From Petrimonas sulfuriphila (GTDB taxonomy: Bacteria; Bacteroidota; Bacteroidia; Bacteroidales; Dysgonomonadaceae), in assembly GCF_051201015.1 (NCBI RefSeq), contig NZ_JBPEHI010000001.1: 64,000 nt of DNA; one strand, 5' to 3'. Both the position numbers and the translations under genes were made by a program. Below the pieces are notes generated by a model. That model saw only the letters and a program-made list of their open reading frames with translations. It did no database searches and was not told the origin of the DNA. This document shows positions 40,043-49,052 of the stretch, piece after piece; the first letter of the stretch is position 1; every line of letters begins with the position of its first letter.

Positions 40043-40909
40043 ATGAAAAAAGTATTCATTCTATTGCTCGGCGCAGGAGTTTTGTTTTCTTGTACCAATT
40101 TTGGAAAGAAAGTGACCGAATCCGAAGAATATCAAAAGTTGCAGGCAGAACGAGATTCATTGCAGGCGGTTTTGAAAACGTCGGATGCCGAAACCCAGGA
40201 AATGATGGCTGTGATCAGTGAAGTTGAAGCGAATTTCGATAAGATCCGTGAAGCGGAAAAGTACATTTCAACTCAATCCGCGCAAAGCGGGGAGATGAGT
40301 CAGGATACTAAAAAAAGAGTAAGCGATAACTTCCAGATGATTCAGGAGATTTTGAAACGAAACAAAGCTCAACTGGCGGAACTGAACAGGAAGTACGCTT
40401 CCAGCAACAAGCAGGTGGCGTCGATGCAAAGTACGATTGACCGGTTGAACAAGGAAATGCAGGAAAGTTCTGCAAGGCTGGTGGTACTGCAAGGGGAATT
40501 GGCTAAACGCGATGCGACCATTGCCCAATTGTCGAGTGACATCAGCGAGCTGGCTCAACATGCGGAAGAACAGTCTTCGACCATCAAAGAACAGGACAAA
40601 TCGTTACATACGGCTTATTATGTTTTCGGTACTGCCAACGAGTTGAAAGAACAAAAAATTCTTTCGGGAGGTTTCCTGAAATCCACTAAAGTGATGCAGG
40701 ATACTTTTAACAAGGATTATTTCCTGCAAATCGATGTCCGTGAAGTGACGGAAATTCCTTTGTATGCTCCCAAGGCTAAAATCTGGTCGACGCATCCCGA
40801 GGGAACTTACGAGTTCGTAAAGGGAGCCAACGACAACCTCACTTTCCAGATCACCGATACTCAACGGTTTTGGAGCCTCACGAAGTATTTGATTATTGAG
40901 GTGAATTAA
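40043..40909 (+). CDS. Coiled-coil lipoprotein, unknown function
   Basis: 288 residues. The signal peptide ends in a lipobox (GVLFSC, Cys 17) followed by TNFGKK, with no acidic export motif. A long coiled coil covers about 28-190 (QAERDSLQAVLKTSDAETQEM; LAELNRKYASSNKQVASMQS; VVLQGELAKRDATIAQLSSD). A compact C-terminal domain (about 195-288) with YYVFGTANELKEQKILSGGF and FQITDTQRFWSLTKYLIIEVN follows. It is probably anchored to a membrane facing the periplasm. Its family is common in Bacteroidetes; I cannot assign a role. Confidence 0.7.
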   Translation: MKKVFILLLGAGVLFSCTNFGKKVTESEEYQKLQAERDSLQAVLKTSDAETQEMMAVISEVEANFDKIREAEKYISTQSAQSGEMSQDTKKRVSDNFQMIQEILKRNKAQLAELNRKYASSNKQVASMQSTIDRLNKEMQESSARLVVLQGELAKRDATIAQLSSDISELAQHAEEQSSTIKEQDKSLHTAYYVFGTANELKEQKILSGGFLKSTKVMQDTFNKDYFLQIDVREVTEIPLYAPKAKIWSTHPEGTYEFVKGANDNLTFQITDTQRFWSLTKYLIIEVN

Positions 40910-40939
40910 GAGCGAAGGGGGAAATTATGAAAAAAATAG

Positions 40940-40968
40940 CATCCTGGGCGTTTATTGCGTTCAGGATG
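40940..40968 (+). terminator. Weak terminator-like hairpin
   Basis: CATCCTG (40940-40946) pairs with CAGGATG (40962-40968) around a 15-base loop. There is an A-run before it but no good T-run after it. Confidence 0.3.
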
Positions 40969-41004
40969 TGTTGTCTAAAGCATTACTGATTTTTGGTCCT
41001 CGAA

Positions 41005-41697
41005 ATGAAATATAAAAACCTTTTTATCGATCTGGACGATACCCTGTGGGATATTCACCAAAACGGCAAGGAATGCCTGGAAGAGATTTATTCGGATTAC
41101 GGTTACAATAGGTTTTATCCTACGTTCGATGATTACTACAACGTTTATATGCCATCCAATCATCATCTGTGGAACTTATACCGTCTGGGTGAAATAAGAA
41201 AGGAAGAACTGATTGTGGAACGTTTTCTGGTTCCGGTCAGGAAGTTTGGAATCAATGATCCGGGATATGCCAAATCGTTGAGCGACGATTTTTTGGAGCG
41301 TACCACCCGAAAAACAAAGCTGATCGACGGCACCTTGGATCTTCTGGATTATCTGAGGCCGAAATACCGGATGCACATACTCAGCAACGGGTTTCGTGAA
41401 GTTCAGTTTAAGAAAATTGAGAACTCGGGTTTGCAGCCCTATTTCGATAAAATTATTCTTTCGGAAGATGCAGGGGTGAATAAACCGCATCCCGGTATTT
41501 TCACTTACGCACTGAAAAATACCAACTCCCGCCGGAACGAAACCCTGATGATTGGCGACAGTTGGGATGCAGATATTGCAGGAGCACAAAAGAGCCGTAT
41601 CGCACAAATCTGGTTTAATCCGGCGAATCTTTCATCCGACGGGTTTGAACCAACCTACACTGTGGAAATGCTGGAAGAGATAAAAGAGTTGTTGTAG
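41005..41697 (+). CDS. yjjG: YjjG-family HAD pyrimidine nucleotidase
   Basis: 230 residues of the HAD superfamily. Motif I is FIDLDDTLWD (nucleophile Asp8 from this start), motif II HILSNGF (about 130), motif III VNKPHPGIF (about 157), and motif IV MIGDSWDADI (about 177). A four-helix cap lies between motifs I and II. YjjG enzymes hydrolyse noncanonical (d)UMP-like nucleotides and cleanse the pool. The ATG at 41005 is preferred to a TTG at 40993. It ends two bases before the convergent arginine deiminase stop. Confidence 0.88.
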   Translation: MKYKNLFIDLDDTLWDIHQNGKECLEEIYSDYGYNRFYPTFDDYYNVYMPSNHHLWNLYRLGEIRKEELIVERFLVPVRKFGINDPGYAKSLSDDFLERTTRKTKLIDGTLDLLDYLRPKYRMHILSNGFREVQFKKIENSGLQPYFDKIILSEDAGVNKPHPGIFTYALKNTNSRRNETLMIGDSWDADIAGAQKSRIAQIWFNPANLSSDGFEPTYTVEMLEEIKELL

Positions 41698-41699
41698 TT

Positions 41700-42956
41700 T
41701 TACTGCCTCCTTAGTGGCATGGTCATGCATCTCGGCCCTCCGCCTCCACGCGGAAGTTCGGATCCATCCAGTGTAACCACACATTTCACGGACGTTTCCA
41801 TATCGAATCTTCCGCTTATCACATCGTCGGCCCGTACAATTTCAAATCCCTTTTTATTTAATTCTTCCAACGTGTTAATGTTTCGGGCATACGAAATTAC
41901 TTTGCCGGGTGCGATTGCCAGAAAATTGGCTCCGCTGTGCCATTGTTCCCGCTCTTGGTCCCAGTCGTCGGCCCTTCCACCACAAATGACCGGTTCGACC
42001 TCCATGCCTAGTTTCTTTAGTGCTGCCGGGATATTGTTCATGGGTGCGATTTTAACTACTTTCCCGTTTTCGATCTGGATGTGTACGGTTTTGTAGGGAT
42101 TGCTGTTTAATATCAGAGGTTTATAAACCATGGCGGTATTTTTGTCTAGAAAGGTGAAAGCCATGTCCAAATGGATAAACGATTCGGGTGTTTCCGGTAA
42201 TTGTTGAACAATAACATGTCTTTTGCTGAGCTTTTCCCTGCACAGCTCCTGAATCAATAGATCGATGGCTTGGGGACTGGTGCGTGCTCCGCTTCCGATT
42301 AACAGCACATCTTCACGTGCGACCAATACATCGCCCCCCTCTATTTTCACGGAGGGGTTGTTTTGTGAAGCATCATACATGTTAGTGATCTTGCCGTTGA
42401 AAAACAACCCGCTATTGAAAATCGCATCCATGATAAACGATTCTCTCATGCGCACCGCATTGGCCATCTTACAAACCAACGAGGTGTTGCCAATGGTTAC
42501 CGATGTGTCGCGCGTAAAATAAAAATTGTATAAGGGCTGCAACGCATAATACTCTTCTTTCAGAAAGTCGGTCAGGGTCTTTACCTGCATCGGAAGCCCT
42601 TCAATCAATATTTTTGTTAACTGGGATGAGGATAATTCCAGGAGATAATCGAAATAATCTTCTACCTGTTCCGTCACACAGATTTTTTGAAGCAACGATA
42701 ATCGTTGCCCGGGAATTTCCAGCACTTTTTCAAGCAGGTCGGAAACTTTATATACTAAAGAAGTTTTTTCCAGTACACCTTTTAACTGGGCATATTCTTT
42801 TTGTGCGATAGAGAGGTTAAGGATGTCGCTGTAGAGTGCCCGCTGAGCATTTTTTGGTGTCATGTTTTCCACTTCAGGACCCGGATAGTGCAACATTACC
42901 GCTTCCAACTTTCCGATTTCCGATTGAACGTTTAAGGTGAGTTTGCTCGTAGACAT
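41700..42956 (-). CDS. arcA: Arginine deiminase
   Basis: 418 residues, full length. The amidinotransferase-fold residues are visible: FTRDTSV, VRMRESF, IEGGDVLV, HLDMAFTFLD and the catalytic Cys in GGGGPRCMTMPL at about 410. It hydrolyses arginine to citrulline and ammonia. Genes for ornithine transcarbamylase and carbamate kinase are not adjacent, so ATP formation from citrulline would need genes elsewhere. It diverges from a COG2403 GTPase gene with about 200 bases between. Its promoter is probably TATTTTTG at 42982-42989. Confidence 0.93.
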   Translation of the reverse strand: MSTSKLTLNVQSEIGKLEAVMLHYPGPEVENMTPKNAQRALYSDILNLSIAQKEYAQLKGVLEKTSLVYKVSDLLEKVLEIPGQRLSLLQKICVTEQVEDYFDYLLELSSSQLTKILIEGLPMQVKTLTDFLKEEYYALQPLYNFYFTRDTSVTIGNTSLVCKMANAVRMRESFIMDAIFNSGLFFNGKITNMYDASQNNPSVKIEGGDVLVAREDVLLIGSGARTSPQAIDLLIQELCREKLSKRHVIVQQLPETPESFIHLDMAFTFLDKNTAMVYKPLILNSNPYKTVHIQIENGKVVKIAPMNNIPAALKKLGMEVEPVICGGRADDWDQEREQWHSGANFLAIAPGKVISYARNINTLEELNKKGFEIVRADDVISGRFDMETSVKCVVTLDGSELPRGGGGPRCMTMPLRRQ

Positions 42957-42981
42957 AATACGTAAGATTTGATTTAAAACA

Positions 42982-42989
42982 CAAAAATA
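42982..42989 (-). promoter_or_regulatory. -7 promoter element of the arginine deiminase gene (TATTTTTG)
   Basis: TATTTTTG on the minus strand, 26 bases before the ATG at 42956. Confidence 0.45.
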
Positions 42990-43118
42990 GTAAAATTTAA
43001 GTTATCCTGTTTTTTAGACACGTGTATTTTTATAATTGAAAGCTTTCAGTATGTCAGACATGAGTTGTCGTTTTGAAAAAAACAAACCGAATAATTATCT
43101 TTTTGATAAAAATTATTA

Positions 43119-43126
43119 TACCTTTG
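43119..43126 (+). promoter_or_regulatory. -7 promoter element of the COG2403 gene (TACCTTTG)
   Basis: TACCTTTG fits TAnnTTTG, 34 bases before the ATG at 43161. The spacer is otherwise AT-rich. Confidence 0.5.
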
Positions 43127-43160
43127 TTTCAGAGAATTAACTCATTTAATCTTCATTGTT

Positions 43161-44501
43161 ATGAAAAGAAATGCCATTATCATTGGAGCTGCCGGAAGGG
43201 ACTTCCATAATTTCAACACATTTTTCAGGAAGAATAAGGATTACCGTGTGGTTGCTTTTACAGCAGCACAGATTCCGTATATCGACGGAAGGGTTTATCC
43301 TGCCGTTCTCGCGGGAAAAGAACTTTATCCGGAAGGAATCCCCATTGTGCTGGAATCTGAATTGCCGGCGTTGATCAAAGAGAAAAAAATACACGACTGC
43401 ATTTTTTCATACAGCGACGTGCCTTATCCGAAATTGATGCACTTGAGTGCGGTGGTAAACGCAGCTGGAGCGAACTTTGTTTTGCTGGGGCCGAATGAAA
43501 CCATGCTTACGAGTACTAAGCCTGTGATAGCTGTTGTTGCTACACGCACGGGGTGTGGTAAGTCTCAGACTTCTAGAGCTGTAGTGGAAAACCTGATAAA
43601 GCGTGGGTTAAAAGTGATCGTCGTACGCCATCCGATGCCGTACGGTGACTTGGCGGCCCAGGCTGTGCAACGATTTGCCACGGTGGAAGATTTGAAAAAG
43701 CACAAATGCACCGTCGAAGAAATGGAGGAATATGAACCCCATGTGGTCAGGGGTAACGTTATTTACGCAGGCGTCGATTACGAAAGGATTTTGCGGCGGG
43801 CTGAGGAAGACCCCGATGGTTGCGACGTGATTTTGTGGGACGGCGGGAACAACGACTTCTCGTTTTTTAAACCCGATCTTACCATCACCGTGGCCGATCC
43901 GCATCGTGCCGGAGCCGAAGTGAACTATTACCCCGGGGAAGTGAATTTAAGGCTTGCCGACGCAGTAGTCATCAATAAAATGGATACGGCCTCTCCGGAA
44001 GGTGTCCGGACTGTTCGTGAGAACATTGCCAGGGTAAATCCTGCAGCCATAGTGATCGATGCAGCCAGTCCTGTTAAAGCAGATAATCCCGGATTAATCC
44101 GAGGAAAGCGTTGCCTGATTGTCGAAGATGGGCCAACATTGACTCACGGCGAAATGAAGATCGGTGCCGGTACCGTTGCGGCACAGAAATACGGATGTGC
44201 GGAAGAGGTTGACCCGCGTCCTTTTGTCGTGGGCGAATTAGCAAATACGTTTGCTGCCTATCCCCATATCGGCACTATTCTGCCGGCCATGGGTTATAGC
44301 GACCGGCAACTGAAGGACCTGGAAACAACCATTAACCGTGCAGATTGCGATACGGTTGTCATTGGCACACCCATCGACTTGAATCGGTTGATCCACATTC
44401 AGAAGCCCGTTGTTCGGGTTCACTACGATTTGCAGGAAATAGGCACTCCTACGTTGAATGAGGTATTGGATGATTTTGTGAAGCGATGTAAGCTGGGATA
44501 A
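43161..44501 (+). CDS. COG2403 P-loop GTPase (cyclic 2,3-diphosphoglycerate synthetase-like)
   Basis: 446 residues. An N-terminal Rossmann-like domain (about 1-115; RNAIIIGAAGRDFHNFNTFF) is followed by a P-loop NTPase with ATRTGCGKSQTSRAV (about 130-144), a D-G-G motif in ILWDGGNNDF (about 229), and the guanine-type specificity motif VINKMD (about 273). Family members are labelled cyclic 2,3-diphosphoglycerate synthetase by similarity; that chemistry is not expected in Bacteroidetes, so the true reaction is open. Divergence from arginine deiminase suggests a link to nitrogen or carbamoyl metabolism, which is only inferred. Confidence 0.8.
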   Translation: MKRNAIIIGAAGRDFHNFNTFFRKNKDYRVVAFTAAQIPYIDGRVYPAVLAGKELYPEGIPIVLESELPALIKEKKIHDCIFSYSDVPYPKLMHLSAVVNAAGANFVLLGPNETMLTSTKPVIAVVATRTGCGKSQTSRAVVENLIKRGLKVIVVRHPMPYGDLAAQAVQRFATVEDLKKHKCTVEEMEEYEPHVVRGNVIYAGVDYERILRRAEEDPDGCDVILWDGGNNDFSFFKPDLTITVADPHRAGAEVNYYPGEVNLRLADAVVINKMDTASPEGVRTVRENIARVNPAAIVIDAASPVKADNPGLIRGKRCLIVEDGPTLTHGEMKIGAGTVAAQKYGCAEEVDPRPFVVGELANTFAAYPHIGTILPAMGYSDRQLKDLETTINRADCDTVVIGTPIDLNRLIHIQKPVVRVHYDLQEIGTPTLNEVLDDFVKRCKLG

Positions 44502-44525
44502 AGGGTTTGCCGGGGGCGGGCCTGT

Positions 44526-45032
44526 TTAACTGAGGTGTTCCTTCAACGATTCCACCCACTTTTCGATGCGTTCGTCGGTGAGGTCGGCGTCGTTGTCTTC
44601 ATCCAGCGGTAATCCCACAAAAACGCCGTTTTTTAATGCCCTGGAGTAATCGAATTGGTAGCCGTCGGGAGAAACTTCACCAACTGTTGTTGCTCCTTTT
44701 TCCGAAACTGTTTCGTACAAAATACCCATCGCATCCACGAAAGAATCGGGATAAATGAATGAGTCGCCCAACCCGAAAAGAGCAACTGTTTTCCCCGTCA
44801 GGTCCATTTTTTCCAGCTTGTGGTAGAAATCAGACCAGTCATCCTGCAAATCCTTTACTCCCCAGGTCGAAATGCCGAGGATAAGTACATCGTTGGAATG
44901 AAAAGCTTCTTCATCACCGTCGTAAATGTCGATCAGGGCGGGAGAGTATTCCGATAGTCTTTCAGCGATTTTCTCAGCGGCTCTCTTTGTGTTTTCGGTG
45001 CTGGAGCCGTATATAATTGCAATTGACTTCAT
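44526..45032 (-). CDS. fld: Flavodoxin
   Basis: 168 residues, a long-chain type flavodoxin. The FMN phosphate loop IIYGSSTENTKRAA is at about 6-19. The ISTWGVKDLQDDW loop (about 54-66) and the FGLGDSFIYPDSFVDAMG loop (about 86-103) hold the flavin. It is a small cytoplasmic electron carrier, an alternative to ferredoxin. It is a single gene, converging with the COG2403 gene over a 24-base gap. Confidence 0.93.
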   Translation of the reverse strand: MKSIAIIYGSSTENTKRAAEKIAERLSEYSPALIDIYDGDEEAFHSNDVLILGISTWGVKDLQDDWSDFYHKLEKMDLTGKTVALFGLGDSFIYPDSFVDAMGILYETVSEKGATTVGEVSPDGYQFDYSRALKNGVFVGLPLDEDNDADLTDERIEKWVESLKEHLS

Positions 45033-45121
45033 AAGCTTATGTGATTAAAAAATGATTTTGCAAAGTTAACATTTAGTTTCATATCCGCAAACAGAAAGAA
45101 ATTTATACCCGGGAGCAAGAA

Positions 45122-45155
45122 AGCGTACTGCGGTTTTAGCCGCAGTGCGCTTTTG
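45122..45155 (-). terminator. Terminator of the starch-utilisation operon
   Basis: A 12-bp stem with one mismatch (45122-45133 with 45140-45151, 6-base loop) lies 34 bases past the GH13 stop. On the minus strand it is followed by TTTCTTGC; on the plus strand by TTTT, so it may work both ways. Confidence 0.65.
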
Positions 45156-45184
45156 CAGATTTCCTTTTCTGTGAATAGTTTTGG

Positions 45185-47101
45185 TTACGGTGCAAACGTG
45201 GAATATATCCTGAAACTATTGGCGGGAATAGCAATGTTCATCGTTGAAGAGGTTGCGTTCAGAGTTTCCGGACTGTTCATGTAATTGTACCATGTCCCTG
45301 TCTTCGGGAAAGTGGTTGACGCGGTTATGGCTGCGTTTGTGAAATTGCCAACAACAACTATCTGCTTGCTGTTTCCGAACGAGGAAAGGGTGAGAAAACG
45401 GCCTTGCTCCCAGAAAGATTCGGTCACTTGCCAGTTAAGGTTGGCGGTGGAGCTGAACAGTTCGGGATGATCATGTCGCAGGTTGATCAGGAGGGAATAA
45501 GTCGTGTGGAGTTGCTTCCGTTCGGGTACGTCAACGTAATTCCAACGAACGGGTTTCTTTCCGGTACGTCCGTTATAATCGATATTTACGTCGTACCCCA
45601 ATTCGCCGAACTGCCATATCATTTTAGGTCCTGGAACGGTAAAGAAAAAAGCCGCGTTGGTTTCCAGCCTTTTCATCCTGGCGTTTAAATCGGTTTTTAT
45701 TGGATCAATACCCCATTGAACCTGTTTGTATGCGAGACGCTCTTCGTCGTGACTCTCCATGTAGCTAACCAGGCTGTTTGCTGGACGTGAAGCATTGTAG
45801 TATGTGCCCGACAAATCAGAATTGTCTGTTTTATAGCCCATTGCCGTTTGGCCATACTGCCAGTTCATGTTTCTCCAAACCATCATTCCAGCGTTTGCCA
45901 GTTCGGTTTCTTCGCGGTTGTCGGCAAAATGTTCCAAGATTACCAGGGCTTCAGATTTCACATTCTTGATGACTGCGTTGTATTCTTTCAGAATAGCAAT
46001 GCGCGATGCATCGTAGTTTCCGGCAGTAGCTTCAGAACTCTGGTTCTGAGTAAACCCTTTGGTAAGGTCAAACCGGAAACCGTCGATGTTGTATTCTTCC
46101 AGCAGAAATTCCAGGTTTCGTTTTACGAATTTTCTGACCAATTCGGACTGGTGGTTGAAGTCGTGAAAAACAGAGTAGGGATGGGGTGCATTCACATTGA
46201 AATAAGGGTTGTTAGCCGAGGTTTTATTGTTTTTTACGTCCCACCATATTCTCGCAAAGGGATTGGCTCCGGTGGCGTGATTATACACAACGTCGAAGAG
46301 TACGGCAATACCCCGTTTGTGGCATTCATCGATAAACTGTTTGTACATCCGGTCGGTACCGTAGGCTTTGTCCAGAGCGAAAAAGAAGGCCGGATTGTAG
46401 CCCCAGCTGTCGTTTCCATCGAATTCCTGCACCGGCATAAGTTCGATGGCGTTTACTCCCAGATCTTTTAAATAATCCAATTTCTGAATGGCTCCGCTGA
46501 TATTCCCCTGTTCCGTGAAATCCCTCAGCAGCAGTTCATAGATTACCAGGTTATCTGTTGGTGGTGTTGTAAAGTCGGTAACTTGCCAGTTATAGGTGTC
46601 GGGACGGGTATTGAAAACGGAAACAATTCCGTTCCCTTTTGGCGGATATATTTTATTATCGGGATAGGTGCTTGAGGAGATGAATGGATCGTTATAGGGG
46701 TCGAGTATCTTGCGTGAATAGGGATCGGCAACATAGACCGTTTCTCCGGTTTTTGTCCCTAAATAATACTGAAAAGCATATTCTTTAGCTGGATCCAATC
46801 CAGAGACTGTTAACCACCAACATCCGGAGGCATCGTCTCTGTTCATCTGTGATTTTTCGTCTTTTGTAGGTTCCCAATTGTTGAAATCCCCAATAACGTG
46901 GGCAAAGTCTTTGTGGACGCCATTTTTATCTTTGTCGTACAAGACAAAGGTTACCGTGGAGTTATTTATGATGTTAATTCCTTCACTTACTTTTGCCGGC
47001 AGAGGTAACTTCTTGATTGGTTCCGGCCGGGGAATGTCATCTTTACATGAGATTGCCAATAGAAGGAGAGAAATAAAAACGGCTTTGCTTAATGTTTTCA
47101 T
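45185..47101 (-). CDS. Lipoprotein GH13 alpha-amylase/pullulanase-type enzyme
   Basis: 638 residues. A lipoprotein signal ends LLLAISC (Cys ~19) and continues KDD, which fits a K-(D/E)2 surface-export signal of Bacteroidetes. A CBM48/E-set-like domain (about 45-145; HVIGDFNNWEP) precedes a GH13 barrel from about 175. The barrel has VVYNHATG, the nucleophile Asp in GFRFDLTKGF (about 340), the acid Glu in VILEHFAD, the third acid in ESHDEER, and a C-terminal beta domain. It probably cuts starch at the cell surface, a role like SusG. The start at 47101 is chosen because the signal peptide begins there; the open frame extends to 47131. Confidence 0.88.
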   Translation of the reverse strand: MKTLSKAVFISLLLLAISCKDDIPRPEPIKKLPLPAKVSEGINIINNSTVTFVLYDKDKNGVHKDFAHVIGDFNNWEPTKDEKSQMNRDDASGCWWLTVSGLDPAKEYAFQYYLGTKTGETVYVADPYSRKILDPYNDPFISSSTYPDNKIYPPKGNGIVSVFNTRPDTYNWQVTDFTTPPTDNLVIYELLLRDFTEQGNISGAIQKLDYLKDLGVNAIELMPVQEFDGNDSWGYNPAFFFALDKAYGTDRMYKQFIDECHKRGIAVLFDVVYNHATGANPFARIWWDVKNNKTSANNPYFNVNAPHPYSVFHDFNHQSELVRKFVKRNLEFLLEEYNIDGFRFDLTKGFTQNQSSEATAGNYDASRIAILKEYNAVIKNVKSEALVILEHFADNREETELANAGMMVWRNMNWQYGQTAMGYKTDNSDLSGTYYNASRPANSLVSYMESHDEERLAYKQVQWGIDPIKTDLNARMKRLETNAAFFFTVPGPKMIWQFGELGYDVNIDYNGRTGKKPVRWNYVDVPERKQLHTTYSLLINLRHDHPELFSSTANLNWQVTESFWEQGRFLTLSSFGNSKQIVVVGNFTNAAITASTTFPKTGTWYNYMNSPETLNATSSTMNIAIPANSFRIYSTFAP

Positions 47102-47127
47102 ATTAAAATGTTTTGTTTCCTTATTTC

Positions 47128-48981
47128 TCAACTTGGACTGTTTGTCTGCCCCTCTGCCACAATCACTTCTTTCGGACCCAGCTTCAGTGTTTTGCCAAAA
47201 GACACTGTTTTTCCCGAGATCACATCTTTTCCACTTGTTTTGTTTTGAATTGACTCTCCGTAACGGTCGAGATTTATTTCCACATCATTCGAGGTCCCGT
47301 TCATGAACACCAGTATGCTTTCATCGCCAAGATAACGCTCATAAACGTAAACACCTTTTTGGAGCACGTAATGTTTCATCTTGCCTTTGGCAATGACCTT
47401 GTTGCCGCGACGCCAGTGAAGTAGCTTGCTGAGAAAGTCGAATGCTTTGTTCTGGAGAGTGTCGCGTCCCTCTCGGGTAAAATGGTCCGATTTATCACCG
47501 AGCCATCCGCCCGGCATATCGCGACGGATATCTCCGTCACTGAGGCTTTTGTTACCGTTCATCAGCAGTTCGGTGCCGTAGTAGATCTGCGGTGTGCCGG
47601 GCATGGTGAGCAGGAACGTGATTGCTTGCTTCCAGCCGGAGAGATTCTCTGGATACTTTTTCAGGAAGCGGTCGGTATCGTGGTTGTCTAGGAACCGCAG
47701 CACGTTGTAGATATCCGGATAGATAAAGTCGTAGGTCATGTGGTCGTAGATACCGTGCAGCCCCCCATTCCATTCGGTAGTCTCTTCAACGAAGGCTGTG
47801 TGCGACAGTCCCATAAAGCGGAAGTCCATCACTGATTTGAGGTTTGTATTATCACGGTTGTTCAGTTTGCTGTCTTTCTGCCAGAATGCTGTTCCGATGG
47901 GATTGTTCAGCCATGCTTCTCCCACGATATTGTAGGTCGGATATTCTTTGTAGACAGCGTTACACCAGTCGACCATCATCTCGTAGTCAGCATAAGGATA
48001 GGTATCCTGTCGGATGCCATCCACGCCGGAGTATTCGATCCACCAGATGCTGTTCTGGATGAGGTATTTTGCTACGTGGCGGTTGCGCTGGTTCAGGTCG
48101 GGCATGGAGGGCACGAACCATCCGTCCACCATCTTGCTTCTGTCGTACTCCGATGCGTAGGGATCGAAGTACATCTCCTTCATGTGGGAGGTCTGTACAT
48201 ACTCTCCCAGGTTATTGAACCAGTCGGGTGAGGGAACTTCTTTTAACCAGGGGTGGTCGCTCCCGCAGTGGTTGAAAATCATGTCCATCACTACCTTCAT
48301 CCCTTTGTCATGGGCATCGCTGATTAGCTGACGATACTCCTCGTTGCTGCCGAAGCGGGGGTCTACTCGGTAGTAGTCGGTTGTGGCGTAACCATGGTAG
48401 GAACCGCCCTCCATGTCGTTCTCCAGCACCGGGTTAAGCCAGATGGCAGTCACCCCCAGATCGGAAAGGTAGCCGAGACGGTCGGAGATTCCTTTCAGGT
48501 CACCTCCGTGGCGGGCATTGGGGTCGTTGCGGTCCACCCTATAGCCGGTACGCATCGGGATCTGATCGTTTGTGGGGTTACCGTTGGCAAACCGGTCCGG
48601 CATAATCAGGTAGAGCACATCTGATGGGCCGAAACTTTCAATAGCCATACGTTGCGGATCGCGTGGTTTCAGTTCGTAGTTGTACGTGATCTTCTTTTTT
48701 CCTTCGGTAAAAACGATTTCGAACTTTTGCGGAGCACTGTCAGAAATATCTAAGTACAAAATCTGATAGTTGGGGTTTTCAAGCGTTACCGCCTCTTTCA
48801 GGTATACATCTTTTGCCGTAACCGAAACCTTATATGAGGCGATATCCTTGCCCGAAATCATCAGTTGTAGCTCTGGCTCCTGCAAGCCGGACCACCAGGA
48901 GGCGGGTTCGACCTTTATTTGTTGCGCCTGAAGCACGAGCGACGCGAAAAAGGTAAGAAAGGTGAAAATTCTTTTTTTCAT
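47128..48981 (-). CDS. susA: SusA-type periplasmic neopullulanase/maltodextrinase (GH13)
   Basis: 617 residues. A cleavable signal peptide (ending LVLQAQ, about 19) precedes an N-terminal cyclomaltodextrinase-type domain (about 22-115). The GH13 barrel has LYLIMPDRFANGNP, MIFNHCG (about 240), nucleophile Asp in VDGIRQDTYPY (about 324), acid GEAW (about 357), and RFLDNHDTDR (about 421). It degrades imported maltodextrins in the periplasm. It lies 71 bases after the SusE/F gene and 26 before the GH13 lipoprotein gene. Confidence 0.9.
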   Translation of the reverse strand: MKKRIFTFLTFFASLVLQAQQIKVEPASWWSGLQEPELQLMISGKDIASYKVSVTAKDVYLKEAVTLENPNYQILYLDISDSAPQKFEIVFTEGKKKITYNYELKPRDPQRMAIESFGPSDVLYLIMPDRFANGNPTNDQIPMRTGYRVDRNDPNARHGGDLKGISDRLGYLSDLGVTAIWLNPVLENDMEGGSYHGYATTDYYRVDPRFGSNEEYRQLISDAHDKGMKVVMDMIFNHCGSDHPWLKEVPSPDWFNNLGEYVQTSHMKEMYFDPYASEYDRSKMVDGWFVPSMPDLNQRNRHVAKYLIQNSIWWIEYSGVDGIRQDTYPYADYEMMVDWCNAVYKEYPTYNIVGEAWLNNPIGTAFWQKDSKLNNRDNTNLKSVMDFRFMGLSHTAFVEETTEWNGGLHGIYDHMTYDFIYPDIYNVLRFLDNHDTDRFLKKYPENLSGWKQAITFLLTMPGTPQIYYGTELLMNGNKSLSDGDIRRDMPGGWLGDKSDHFTREGRDTLQNKAFDFLSKLLHWRRGNKVIAKGKMKHYVLQKGVYVYERYLGDESILVFMNGTSNDVEINLDRYGESIQNKTSGKDVISGKTVSFGKTLKLGPKEVIVAEGQTNSPS

Positions 48982-49052
48982 TGCATGAGATAAGCTGAAA
49001 AGCCTGAGGCTGTTCTGATGAGAGCCTCAGACTTTTCGGCAGTTAGTTATTA

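Noticed and set aside
45848..46471. 207-codon plus-strand frame inside the GH13 lipoprotein gene
   Set aside because: It is antisense to a gene whose catalytic motifs are all present.
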